Shown here: piece after piece, positions 1-7,748 of the stretch
How positions within the stretch are numbered: position 1 is the stretch's first letter
Layout: the number at the start of each line of letters is the position of its first letter
The notes under the pieces: generated by a model
Databases searched by the model: none
What the model was told of the DNA's origin: nothing
What the model saw: the letters and a program-made list of their open reading frames with translations, nothing else
Made by a program: the position numbers and the translations under genes
Assembly (NCBI GenBank): GCA_030602565.1
Contig: JAUVZL010000023.1
Coordinates: forward strand, 1 to 40,127
DNA length: 40,127 nt
Direction: 5' to 3'
From: Candidatus Stahliibacteriota bacterium
Lineage (GTDB): Bacteria; Hydrothermota; Tepidihabitantia; SM23-42

Positions 1-97
1 CTTGGTTCTGTAACCACTTACCAGCAATCCGTATATCTGGATAGTTACCTGGACGACCGGTTGGTTGAGTATGTACCTTTAATGTTCGTTCCTTCAT
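1..97 (-). CDS. SymE-like toxin, C-terminus beyond the window
   Basis: The first 32 codons are visible, starting at the ATG at 97 behind a strong ribosome binding site (TAAGGAGGA at 101-109). The peptide runs through HTQPTGRPGNYPDIRIAGKW and then LQNQ. This matches the hallmark of the SymE family: a basic start, then PxIxLxGKWLxxxGF, in an AbrB-like fold. SymE is the SOS-induced endonuclease-like toxin of a type I toxin-antitoxin pair in E. coli; here only family membership is inferred. The gene is last in a minus-strand row of small accessory genes. A nested inverted repeat sits immediately upstream of its ribosome binding site. The rest of the gene lies outside the window. Confidence 0.75.
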   Translation of the reverse strand, partial: MKERTLKVHTQPTGRPGNYPDIRIAGKWLQNQ

Positions 98-110
98 AAG
101 TCCTCCTTAC

Positions 111-183
111 AATAAAAATCGGCCCTGGTACTCGGCATAAGTTCTTTTAAGAACTTGGATCTTTCACAGCACCGATTTTTATT
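111..183 (-). promoter_or_regulatory. Nested inverted repeat in the SymE-like leader
   Basis: Perfect 12-bp arms (AATAAAAATCGG at 111-122 and its complement at 172-183) enclose a second perfect 8-bp hairpin (139-146 with 149-156). On the minus strand the structure ends 2 nt before the ribosome binding site of the SymE-like gene. It could terminate transcripts from the 199-369 gene, control SymE-like translation, or both. In E. coli, symE is controlled by an antisense RNA (SymR) over its 5' end, but no antisense promoter was identified here. Confidence 0.55.
131..141. other. Candidate left attachment site of the island
   Basis: CTCGGCATAAG at 131-141 is identical to the last bases of tRNA-Leu plus four flanking bases at 35089-35099, in the same orientation. 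The identity does not extend further, so it is short for an attachment core. It lies about 35 kb from the integrase/tRNA junction, where the far end of an island might be expected. It also falls within the nested hairpin upstream of the SymE-like gene. Tentative. Confidence 0.2.
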
Positions 184-198
184 GGCAAAGACTGTAGA

Positions 199-369
199 TT
201 ATTTAAGCTTTAAGACCACCTTGATTTTTTCAGGTGGCGGACTGCCTAAATCCTTGCGTTTGAGATAGGCAGTCGGTAGAATTGCATCAGGGTCCTCAGA
301 TTTGTATCTGATACTGTGTTTGCAATCCTTTTCCCTTTTCATTGTTATTTCAAGGGTTGGTGTCGCCAT
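199..369 (-). CDS. Small conserved-looking protein of unknown function (56 aa)
   Basis: The start chosen is the ATG at 369, with a ribosome binding site (AAAGGAGGCAAT) just upstream; an upstream in-frame extension to 444 lacks one. The protein begins MATPTLEITMKREKDC, is rich in charged residues, and has a C-terminal half with the pattern RYKSEDPDAILPTAYLKRK, then LGSPPPEKIKVVL. It looks like a short beta-strand-rich protein of a type often met in mobile elements, but no function can be assigned. It lies between DUF2958 and the SymE-like gene, with a terminator upstream and a nested hairpin downstream. No signal peptide or membrane segment is seen. Confidence 0.7.
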   Translation of the reverse strand: MATPTLEITMKREKDCKHSIRYKSEDPDAILPTAYLKRKDLGSPPPEKIKVVLKLK

Positions 370-385
370 ATTGCCTCCTTTCATA

Positions 386-412
386 CAAAAAAAGCCCAGG
401 GTTAACCGGGCT
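386..412 (-). terminator. Intrinsic terminator of the DUF2958 gene
   Basis: On the minus strand the hairpin AGCCCGGTTAACCCTGGGCT (393-412) is followed by a run of T (386-392). It lies 24 bp after the DUF2958 stop codon and just before the ribosome binding site of the next gene. Confidence 0.8.
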
Positions 413-436
413 CTTTCAGTACTAATCTTTGACCTC

Positions 437-775
437 CTATACATGTACGCCTTTGTGCACTTTATCCATCACTTGCTTGAGTGTGTGATCATCACCAAAA
501 TACAGATCACGCTCAATGCCCAATCCCAAAGGCGGTATTACTAATTCCTGAAGTTCATCCAGCGAGACAGTTCCTATCTCAGCATTTTCCGGTCCAATAA
601 GATTGACAAACGCCATGAATACCCGGTCCTCGGGCCAGTACTCAAAACAGTACCAGGTACCCGCCCCGAACGGATTAAAGTACTTGGCAATGATCTTAAT
701 ATCCCGGGCTTGCTTCATTGAAGTATCGCCCTGTTTTGCGAACTTTTTCTCGAGTTCTTTTGTCATCAGTTTCAT
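437..775 (-). CDS. DUF2958 domain protein
   Basis: A protein of about 112 aa starting MKLMTKELEKKFAKQG. It contains the family signature KYFNPFGAGTWYCFEYWPED and, further on, VSLDELQELVIPPLGLGIER followed by DLYF. DUF2958 proteins are carried by plasmids and integrated elements; their biochemical role is unknown. The start is the ATG at 775, five bases after GGAGG; a GTG at 781 overlaps the ribosome binding site and is less likely. A terminator follows directly. The long unpaired stretch before it contains a 12-bp inverted repeat. Confidence 0.85.
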   Translation of the reverse strand: MKLMTKELEKKFAKQGDTSMKQARDIKIIAKYFNPFGAGTWYCFEYWPEDRVFMAFVNLIGPENAEIGTVSLDELQELVIPPLGLGIERDLYFGDDHTLKQVMDKVHKGVHV

Positions 776-840
776 TGTCACCTCCTTTTCATTTTACCTT
801 TTGAATAATTTAAGGTTGTTCATCGTGGCTATACAGAAAA

Positions 841-945
841 ATAACCTGCTGACTATGTTGATTGAGGGGAAAACTTCTCAATACAATTTCACCTTTTGTT
901 TATGAAAAACAGGGCGAAACTGAACTGTCATAATCAGCAGGTTAT
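841..945. repeat. 12-bp inverted repeat enclosing 81 nt
   Basis: ATAACCTGCTGA at 841-852 is the exact reverse complement of 934-945. On the minus strand the second arm is followed by a short run of T (TTATTTTTC). The enclosed part has no convincing gene; a 17-codon reading frame is present but has no ribosome binding site. It could be a small structured RNA with a long loop, or a tiny inverted-repeat element. Confidence 0.5.
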
Positions 946-966
946 AAAACCTATGATGATTTTGTT

Positions 967-1003
967 TTAAAAAAAAGGTGTGAACCTTACAGTCCACACC
1001 CTT
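967..1003 (-). terminator. Intrinsic terminator after the coiled-coil gene
   Basis: On the minus strand GGTGTG (1000-995) pairs with CACACC (982-977) and is followed by eight T. It ends the 1018-1473 gene. Confidence 0.8.
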
Positions 1004-1017
1004 TCAGTTATTAGGAA

Positions 1018-1473
1018 TTACTTACCATTACTAGGGGCTTCGAAGCCGAATATTGATTCAATGCAGTAACCTGATTTCAATAGGAGCCCTTCCAGTACTG
1101 ACCACTGTTTGTGCCAGACGATCTTTGTACGGGTTTCCACCGGTACATTCAGAAAATCAAAAATGGCTTCACCAAAGCCGTTCCAGCCCTTGCCTTTGAT
1201 TTCATGTTTCTCACCATCTTTTGAGACAATCACCATATATTCAGCACCTCGGGCTTTACCTGTTTTCTTCTGGTTGTCCCAGGGCAGCTGACCGAATAGC
1301 TCACGGTACAGGATACAGATTTCCTCAAATTCCTTTTTCTTACCCTGGACGGCCCCTAATAGCTGTTCCTTCTTGTCTGCAACCTGCGATTTCATTTTGT
1401 TGATTGTCTCAATAGCCTTTTTAAGGCTACCCGTATCAATCGCCTTTGCGGTTGCTTCTTTAGTTTTATCCAT
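1018..1473 (-). CDS. Coiled-coil accessory protein of unknown function (151 aa)
   Basis: The start chosen is the ATG at 1473 (MDKTKEATAKAIDTGSLKKA), six bases after AGGGGGA; an upstream in-frame extension to 1542 is possible but runs into the palindromic promoter region. Residues ~15-65 are rich in Lys, Glu and Gln and look helical or coiled-coil. The C-terminal half is compact, with GWNGFGEAIFDFLNVP and VWHKQWSVLEGLLLKSGY. No domain is recognised. It is the first gene of the minus-strand accessory row, ends in a strong terminator, and has several palindromes upstream that could bind a repressor. Confidence 0.7.
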   Translation of the reverse strand: MDKTKEATAKAIDTGSLKKAIETINKMKSQVADKKEQLLGAVQGKKKEFEEICILYRELFGQLPWDNQKKTGKARGAEYMVIVSKDGEKHEIKGKGWNGFGEAIFDFLNVPVETRTKIVWHKQWSVLEGLLLKSGYCIESIFGFEAPSNGK

Positions 1474-1856
1474 TGTTTCCCCCTTGGTCATATTGCTATA
1501 TTTATACAATAATGTATAAACAAAGTATGAGTAGGTATTCACACCTGCAAAGCTGTATTACTCTATTCTCATAGTAATACAGTACTATGGCATAAATAGG
1601 TGTTAACACCTATTTTATATTCGATTGGTTTGCGTAGACGCTGAGTCTAACTGTGGAATTTATTTTTGAGTTCTGGTTCTTCTGTAACTTTTTCGGCTTC
1701 AATTAAGTTTTTGAAAATTCTCCAACAAAAATATGAATCTATTATGTTAAATCTTGGAAGGTTTTAGTGTGATGGCATTTCTTTATTGATTTACTAACTC
1801 TATCTTTACACCAAGTCTCCCAAGTTTCTATCCAATTAGCATCTTCTCACAGTCTA
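1474..1856. promoter_or_regulatory. Promoter-region palindromes; remainder featureless
   Basis: Three inverted repeats lie upstream of the 1018-1473 gene: TTTATACA / TGTATAAA (1501-1520), GTATTACT / AGTAATAC (1555-1580) and a perfect 22-bp palindrome AAATAGGTGTTAACACCTATTT (1594-1615). The spacing and position are typical of operators, but no clear -35/-10 pair could be fixed. From 1616 to 1856, AT-rich sequence holds nothing I can support. Confidence 0.5.
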
Positions 1857-2930
1857 TCACCTTCTTTCACTAAACAAAAGATTTTCTTCAATCCATTTAA
1901 CATCATCATTTTCCCAATCTTTTACCGGTGTCTCAAGTAGTTTAATAATACATGGGTAATCCTTTCTTAACATAAGTTTTTCTTCTTTGGTCATTATTTT
2001 TATAACTAAATTTGCTCTTTCCTTTAAAAATTCCCCTGGTAGATGATCCCATTTAGTTTCTGACGACACTTTTCTACGCTTTAACGTTATTTTCCAGTAA
2101 GTTATTATATCTTTAAAACACCAACATAACACATTCATTTTTCCATCAAAACTTTGATTAAGACTTTCTAAAATTTCAATAATTGCTTCTGCTTCTTCTA
2201 TCTCTGGTGCATTGGTTTCTATATCAATTTCTTCGCCCGTTTCTGCATTAAATCCGAGGAACATTATTTTTCTCTGGTAATCTAAGAGCATAGAGATGTA
2301 TTCTCTCCAAATTGCCGATTGCATAAAAAGCATCATAATCGCTTTATTCTTAAATTTGATACGCTTCTGTGGATTATCAGCTTCACTTATTTGTAGTAAT
2401 CGATCATCTATATAATACCACTTATCACCAATTTTGTGAAGTTCTCGCAGATTATCATCTATTTTTACATTTTTAAAGAGCCCATAAGACTCAAGCCAAA
2501 ATTTCTTAATTTTTGCTCTTATTTTCCAACCCCTTTTTTCTAAAGGCGTTTTCCTCTGCCAAAAAGCATTGTTAAGAGGATCAAGTAGTATATCTATATC
2601 CTCTTTGGTTAATGGTTTTCTTTCTTTAATTTTATTAATATTACTCTTGTGATTAACTTCAATTAGTTCCCTGGTTTTTTTGTCAAGATTAAGAAATCTC
2701 TCTTCAGTGGTAAACATCTTCCAGGATTTTTCTAACCCTTTAAGAACAATTTTTCTTTCTTCATCACTCAATTCAATATAAATTGGACGTGCAGATAATT
2801 TCTTGTCGTCATCCCGGTTAACTTCTATATCTGCCTCAAGTATCATTTTCAAATATTCTTCTTCACTCATGTTGCCAAAATCTTCTTCAATTTCATACTT
2901 TGTTCTCTTGTTTCTACGACCTGCTGACAT
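1857..2930 (-). CDS. Unknown 357-aa highly charged helical protein
   Basis: Starts at the ATG at 2930, 13 bp after the stop of the secreted repeat protein gene, without an obvious ribosome binding site, so it is probably co-transcribed with it. The N-terminus is very polar (RRNKRTKYEIEEDFGNMSEE). A central part is rich in Trp, Lys and Glu, and residues ~235-260 are strongly acidic (ETGEEIDIETNAPEIEEAEA). No signal peptide, transmembrane segment, catalytic motif or known domain is recognised. Base composition is AT-rich like its neighbours. It could be a phage-type structural or DNA-packaging protein or an island-encoded orphan. Confidence 0.7.
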   Translation of the reverse strand: MSAGRRNKRTKYEIEEDFGNMSEEEYLKMILEADIEVNRDDDKKLSARPIYIELSDEERKIVLKGLEKSWKMFTTEERFLNLDKKTRELIEVNHKSNINKIKERKPLTKEDIDILLDPLNNAFWQRKTPLEKRGWKIRAKIKKFWLESYGLFKNVKIDDNLRELHKIGDKWYYIDDRLLQISEADNPQKRIKFKNKAIMMLFMQSAIWREYISMLLDYQRKIMFLGFNAETGEEIDIETNAPEIEEAEAIIEILESLNQSFDGKMNVLCWCFKDIITYWKITLKRRKVSSETKWDHLPGEFLKERANLVIKIMTKEEKLMLRKDYPCIIKLLETPVKDWENDDVKWIEENLLFSERR

Positions 2931-2943
2931 TAGGATTTAGTAA

Positions 2944-4431
2944 TTACTTAACTAACACTAATTTAGCGACCGAATTAAAATTGTTTGTTTCTATTCGACA
3001 GAAATAAACACCACACGGCACTTTTGTATTTTTGTTTGTTGTGCCTTCCCAATATTTAGTATATGTGCCTGCTTTCTGATTACCGTTGTAAATAGATTTA
3101 ACGCTCTTGCCAGACACATCATAAATTCTTATGGAAACATTTGATTCTGCTGGCAGATTATATTGAATTGCAACTTGTTTAAGGGCTGGATTTGGGAAAA
3201 GACGAAATAATGGTTTTGTAATTAAGCTTTTGCCATCATTCTCATTTATAAAAAATGATTCATCATAATACTTAATTGTTAAGTAATCGTAATTATTAGC
3301 GGAATTCCTTGAAGCCCCTGTGACATAAATGTATCCTGAATCATCCACGGTGATACCGTAAGCAATATCAACATTGTTATAAGGACTGTTGTAAGTTGTG
3401 GTCCAGATTGTATCCCCAGCCGAATTATATTTAATCATTAAGTAATCATGTGATGTGCCTGGTGTGTCCATGCGAACACCAGCTATATAAATATCCCCAA
3501 AAGAATCAACTGCGATGTCATAAGCTCGTGTATTTAAATCTTGTGAATCGTGAAATCTTCTTGTCCAAATCGTGTTACCATCAGTATTATATTTTATTGT
3601 CCAAATATCCCACAATGTAGAACCATTGCCAACATATCCCGTAACATAGATATTACCCATATTATCTGTTGCAACAGCTCGGGCGAAATTATGCTCTTCA
3701 ATGCTATCACTTCTTTCCCAATAATTAACTGTATCTCCACAGTCATATTTAATGGTAAGATAATGTCCACTTGGATTACCTGCAGAACCAGTTACAAAAT
3801 AACATCCAAAAGTGTCAACAGCAATCCCATAAGCATAATCATCACGGTTAGAAGGATCATAATGCCAACGTGCTGGAAGAGTATCACCATTCGGTGTATA
3901 CCTTACTGTAAGATAATCGTAACTAATGTTGAAATAACAATAGCCGGTTATATATATAGTGCCAAACATATCAATATCTATAGCCTGTGCAGATACAGGA
4001 CCATATCCATTGTATATTCTTGTCCAGATTGTATCACCATCAGCATTGTATTTGATAGTATAATAGCCGTGACCGAAGACTGTATCCCCAGAACAATAAC
4101 CAGTTACATAAACCCAATTTGAATCGTTATCAACGGCTATGCCACATGCACTATCACCTGCATTTGGTGATATTGCACCATTAAATCTCTTTGTCCATAG
4201 GGTATCTCCATCTGCACTGTATTTTATGCTTAAGTAATCATTACCATCAGCCCCACTGAAAGATTGGCTTGAGCCGGTTACATATACATTTCCTATGTTA
4301 TCCAGTGCGATGTCACGACCTTTATCATGTAAATTTGCTACGCCGTTATATCTAGCTGTCCATATTGTGTCGGGTGGTATTGCAAAAGATAGTATGGCTG
4401 TGAATAATAAAACAAAATATATTTTAGGCAT
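2944..4431 (-). CDS. Secreted SBBP beta-propeller protein with type IX sorting domain
   Basis: A 495-aa protein with an N-terminal signal peptide (MPKIYFVLLFTAILSFA), then about seven ~50-residue repeats of the form IYVTGxSxxxxxxDYLTIKY, then NxxGDTIWTxxYNG, characteristic of SBBP propeller proteins. The last ~80 residues form a Por-type sorting domain: RLFPNPALKQVAIQYNLP, IRIYDVSGKSV, CGVYFCRIET, ending in KLVLVK. It is probably exported to the surface and cleaved by the type IX secretion machinery, which is not in this window. The ribosome binding site AAAGGAGGTAAT precedes the ATG at 4431. The gene at 1857 follows after 13 bp. Confidence 0.9.
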   Translation of the reverse strand: MPKIYFVLLFTAILSFAIPPDTIWTARYNGVANLHDKGRDIALDNIGNVYVTGSSQSFSGADGNDYLSIKYSADGDTLWTKRFNGAISPNAGDSACGIAVDNDSNWVYVTGYCSGDTVFGHGYYTIKYNADGDTIWTRIYNGYGPVSAQAIDIDMFGTIYITGYCYFNISYDYLTVRYTPNGDTLPARWHYDPSNRDDYAYGIAVDTFGCYFVTGSAGNPSGHYLTIKYDCGDTVNYWERSDSIEEHNFARAVATDNMGNIYVTGYVGNGSTLWDIWTIKYNTDGNTIWTRRFHDSQDLNTRAYDIAVDSFGDIYIAGVRMDTPGTSHDYLMIKYNSAGDTIWTTTYNSPYNNVDIAYGITVDDSGYIYVTGASRNSANNYDYLTIKYYDESFFINENDGKSLITKPLFRLFPNPALKQVAIQYNLPAESNVSIRIYDVSGKSVKSIYNGNQKAGTYTKYWEGTTNKNTKVPCGVYFCRIETNNFNSVAKLVLVK

Positions 4432-4545
4432 ATTACCTCCTTTTTTGGTCCAGATTTAGTTATTTTATACCATATATGGCAGATGTCAAGCATGAATTTG
4501 CCATTGGTTATCTGGTTAAATGAGCTATTGCAATTATACTCAGGT

Positions 4546-4869
4546 ATGAAAAAGGTGACAATTTTGGATAAAGTTGGCAAAAGAATCAGGGAATTAAGAA
4601 AAATAAAAAAGATGTCTCAAGAACAACTTGCAGAAAAAGCAGATTTGCACCCCAGCCTCATTGGCAAGATGGAAAGAGCTGAGATAAATCCAACAATAGT
4701 TTCCTTGGGAAAAATATCTAAAGCTTTTAATATTTCGTTATCAGAATTCTTATTATTTCCAGGGGATAAAAAAATCAGTGATGTAGATGTTCAAACTCTT
4801 AATACGGCTGTTGAGATCTTAGAGCAAGCCTTGGACCAGGCAAGAAAAATAAGAAAGAAACCCAGATAA
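4546..4869 (+). CDS. XRE-family transcriptional regulator
   Basis: The N-terminal helix-turn-helix covers residues ~8-62 (KRIRELRKIKKMSQEQLAEK, then LHPSLIGKMERAEINPT), the classical Cro/C1 fold. A basic C-terminal helical tail of ~40 residues may dimerise. The start taken is the ATG at 4546. A -10-like TATACT at 4535-4540 puts the predicted transcript start on or next to this ATG, and no ribosome binding site is present, so the mRNA may be leaderless. It is divergent from the secreted repeat protein and convergent with the alpha-CTD-like gene, and could control either or be an island regulator. An upstream in-frame ATG at 4483 would lie before the promoter. Confidence 0.85.
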   Translation: MKKVTILDKVGKRIRELRKIKKMSQEQLAEKADLHPSLIGKMERAEINPTIVSLGKISKAFNISLSEFLLFPGDKKISDVDVQTLNTAVEILEQALDQARKIRKKPR

Positions 4870-4882
4870 ACAACAATTCGGG

Positions 4883-5686
4883 CTATTTACACTTACTCGT
4901 TCTATTCAGTAAATCTTTATGAGCTCTCAGCAAGATATGCCATAATTCAAGTATTGAGACAATATGCTTCTTTTTCAGAACGTCAATTGTTTCTTGTCTT
5001 ACATTGAGTTTTTCAATACCAGAAACTTCGCTAATCTTTTTCATCAAATCGCTTATAGTCACTATACCATCATTTTCAAATTCGATTATTATTTCCTCGG
5101 GTAAGTCAAGGAGATCAATTGTTTTATCATTGAATACTTCCAGCTGTTGCTTTTCATGCAACTCTTTCAAATATTTGTAAAGATCAATACCGAGATAGAA
5201 TTTAGATCCATAATGCAGATTGAGCTTACCGATTGCTTTATCAATTTCTTTTATTGCATCTTCACCTAAACCGTCATGATTCCTAATAAAATCTTTGTCA
5301 ATCTTGACTAAATCAGTTGCAGTTGTAAGACCCCACTTTTTTAATTGTTGTTTAGTTTTATCTGAAAGGTGTAATTCATCTATACTTCTTCCTAATGCTT
5401 CTCGGACTGTCTTTTCTCTATTTGATAATTCAAGATGCTCATTTACTTCCATGCCTAGCCTCAGGTTCAGCTCTTCTAAGGCTATTTTTAGTTCTTTAAC
5501 TGACTTCTTATCAAGTAAGCCATCAGTAATAAGTTCTTTCTCATTTTTTTGGACAACATCGCCAATTATAAGACAGCCGCTGTCTTTCAAGGCATCAAGA
5601 ATACGCCATGGTATATCGAGTTCTGTAATGTATGTATTTAGAGTTTTTCTCAGTTTGCGTGGTGATTTACTTATTTTTTCCCGCAT
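4883..5686 (-). CDS. Protein of three RNA polymerase alpha-CTD-like HhH repeats
   Basis: Two clear repeats resemble the C-terminal domain of RNA polymerase alpha: ITELDIPWRILDALKDSG with IGDVVQKNEKELITDGLL, and IDELHLSDKTKQQLKKWG with ATDLVKIDKDFIRNHDGLG; each ends in a helix of the type EIDKAIGKLNLHYG. A weaker third copy follows near the C-terminus (LPEEIIIEFENDGIVTISDL). These helix-hairpin-helix folds bind DNA non-specifically or contact regulators. The 3' end of the upstream OLD nuclease gene overlaps this gene, indicating translational coupling and a joint role. The ATG at 5686 is used here; an in-frame TTG at 5713 would lengthen the overlap from 20 to 47 bp. It has no polymerase alpha N-terminal domain, so it is not a subunit paralogue. 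Confidence 0.7.
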   Translation of the reverse strand: MREKISKSPRKLRKTLNTYITELDIPWRILDALKDSGCLIIGDVVQKNEKELITDGLLDKKSVKELKIALEELNLRLGMEVNEHLELSNREKTVREALGRSIDELHLSDKTKQQLKKWGLTTATDLVKIDKDFIRNHDGLGEDAIKEIDKAIGKLNLHYGSKFYLGIDLYKYLKELHEKQQLEVFNDKTIDLLDLPEEIIIEFENDGIVTISDLMKKISEVSGIEKLNVRQETIDVLKKKHIVSILELWHILLRAHKDLLNRTSKCK

Positions 5687-7493
5687 CTTCTGTCTTTTGT
5701 CCCATACCCCCAATAAAAAAGGCCTCGTGGACTCTTGTTATACTGGGTAAAATTTTGATTTTCAATTTATCAAAAAATACAATAAAATACTTAACCACTT
5801 GATTATCTTTGAATCTTTCTGGATCTTTTAAAATGATTGCTGCCAGACATCTGCCCAACTGTTTTTTATTTAAAGACCCTTTTGTTTGATCATTATATAT
5901 TTCACTAAGTTTATTTGGTATATTTTGAGGTTCTACATCCTTCATTACTTCTTTGAAATCGCTCAGAGAGAGAGTTAATTTAGTGCCACTTTCTTCAGCA
6001 CACTGTATAAGTGTCTCATGAAGAACCTCAATGGGAAAATTTGCTTCAAAATTTGTAGGCCAGAACTCCCACCTGAATTTATCTCCTTTCCCCTTTTTTT
6101 GAAACATTTCATCAAGTTTCACCTTTGTTGTTTTCGCTTTACCTTCTTTATCGGTCTTGATTACGATATTAGTATTAAAGTTTGTAATCAAATCAAATAA
6201 TGTTTCAGAGAATTTTTCTCTTGTTTTGTCCACACCTTTTAAATTGCGAATGTCAATACCATGGTCATGGGGATCTATTTCAGGCTCATCAAGTAATCTG
6301 AAAAGAAATTCTTGTTCAGTAAATCCTTCAAGAAATAATATCGTAGAATATAGAAAATAATCTCTGTTTCTTAAACCTAGTGAGCTTGATACTTCGTTTA
6401 GATCTGACCTCTCAATATATTTTACTTCTTCTCCACTTCTTGCTATTGGCAACAATATTACCGTGCGTTTTTTCCCTGGACTGATAAAAATTGGTGAATG
6501 TGTTGCAAGAAATACTTGTGCATTCTTGGAGAAATCTACCAATTTGTGAAACATCTCTCTCTGCAAATCTGCGTGCGTTGAAAGTTCTGGTTCGTCAATT
6601 AACAAAATTGGTCTAATATACCTCCGATAACGCTTAGTAGCCGCATCTTTTGCAATCTCCAATAAGAATATTTCACTCAGGATTTCAAATGTCCTTAAAC
6701 ATCCGCCGCCTTCTTCAGTGAGTGGAAACATCGCTTCAGGATCTTCCTCATCAGCACCAAGTATGGCGTAAGTATCGCTTGAAGTATGTCGCACCCATGG
6801 GAAGTTAGGGAAAAATTCTTTAAATGTATTCACAAAATTCCGATATTTCTTTGAATGCTCTTGCTCTTTTAATTTAAGCATTATCTCTTTTCTAGGTCGT
6901 CCTCCTCTCCACGGCACATAGGATATTAGTTGTGAGTTGCTTACTTCATGTATTCGCGCAAGTTCCTTTAGATAATCAACAAAATATTTCACAGTGTTGT
7001 TGGAAAGATTATCCATACTGAAACCGTGGCTGAGATTTTTTTCGTCAAATACAATTATATCATTTACTTTTATCTGACCAAATGGTCTTTTGTTGCTACT
7101 GATAGGCTGATTATCATTATAATTGAATTGCTTTTCTACCCAACAAGACAAACCGAATTGTGGTAGTGCATCTTTGATTTCATTTGTAAATGCGCTGAAT
7201 GCTTTCAAGCCATTATCTACACTACCAAAGATTTCTTCAAGAGATGCTTGAAATCGCCATTTAATAGTATAGGTTCTGGCTGTTCGTGAATAGAATCGTT
7301 TTGATTGAGCAAGAGGTTGTGAGCTCCCACCAGGTGCGGAATGAACGAATTGTGATAACCTTGAGATAACATCTAGGACGGCGCTTTTCCCTGAGTTATT
7401 AGGCCCAGCTATTACATTAAAATCTGTCAATTTTTGCAAATCTAGTTTTTCATGTTGGGGAATTCCCTCAATACAAATGTCCGTTATAAGCAT
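5667..7493 (-). CDS. OLD-family ATPase/TOPRIM nuclease
   Basis: The 608-aa protein starts with an ABC/SMC-type ATPase: Walker A GPNNSGKS at 30-37, signature-like EEGGGCLRTFEI at ~260-271, Walker B PILLIDEPEL at ~296-304 (D300, E301) and H-loop ATHSP at 330-334. A TOPRIM-like part follows, with LFLEGFTEQE (E389) and IVIKTDKEG around 444-451. This is the architecture of OLD nucleases, which include GajA of Gabija and retron/Abi effectors. No UvrD-like helicase (GajB) or reverse transcriptase is nearby; the partner is the overlapping alpha-CTD-like protein. The start at 7493 has GAGGAATATTT before it. An anti-phage nuclease role is inferred. Confidence 0.85.
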   Translation of the reverse strand: MLITDICIEGIPQHEKLDLQKLTDFNVIAGPNNSGKSAVLDVISRLSQFVHSAPGGSSQPLAQSKRFYSRTARTYTIKWRFQASLEEIFGSVDNGLKAFSAFTNEIKDALPQFGLSCWVEKQFNYNDNQPISSNKRPFGQIKVNDIIVFDEKNLSHGFSMDNLSNNTVKYFVDYLKELARIHEVSNSQLISYVPWRGGRPRKEIMLKLKEQEHSKKYRNFVNTFKEFFPNFPWVRHTSSDTYAILGADEEDPEAMFPLTEEGGGCLRTFEILSEIFLLEIAKDAATKRYRRYIRPILLIDEPELSTHADLQREMFHKLVDFSKNAQVFLATHSPIFISPGKKRTVILLPIARSGEEVKYIERSDLNEVSSSLGLRNRDYFLYSTILFLEGFTEQEFLFRLLDEPEIDPHDHGIDIRNLKGVDKTREKFSETLFDLITNFNTNIVIKTDKEGKAKTTKVKLDEMFQKKGKGDKFRWEFWPTNFEANFPIEVLHETLIQCAEESGTKLTLSLSDFKEVMKDVEPQNIPNKLSEIYNDQTKGSLNKKQLGRCLAAIILKDPERFKDNQVVKYFIVFFDKLKIKILPSITRVHEAFFIGGMGQKTEDAGKNK

Positions 7494-7633
7494 AAATATT
7501 CCTCTATTTCTTCTCTCCTTGCTTCAAATATTATCTAAAACGATGGAAATGTCAAGTTAATCGCTGATACAACAAACTAGACAATTGAACACAGATTGTC
7601 CAGTCTTGACCTCAAAACTGCAAATAAACTACC

Positions 7634-7661
7634 TTGACAATGCCAATTTTGGGCGTACAAT
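7634..7661 (+). promoter_or_regulatory. Sigma70-type promoter of the NucS-like operon
   Basis: TTGACA (7634-7639), 16-bp spacer, TACAAT (7656-7661), giving an 80-nt leader before the ATG at 7749. A GACAAT / ATTGTC inverted repeat lies about 60 bp upstream. The rest of 7494-7748 holds nothing else I can support. Confidence 0.65.
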
Positions 7662-7748
7662 TAGACAAAAGTTCAAAATGTCTACTGTAATTGCAACTGT
7701 AAGATCATCTCGGTAGAGGGAAATAATTGTATTGGGAAGGAGGTTTTA

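Noticed and set aside
3550-4122. 190-codon plus-strand frame
   Set aside because: Entirely antisense to the secreted SBBP gene; its residue pattern mirrors the repeats of that gene and there is no ribosome binding site.
5667-7493. Gabija system
   Set aside because: The nuclease resembles GajA, but no UvrD-like GajB gene is adjacent; the overlapping gene encodes HhH repeats.
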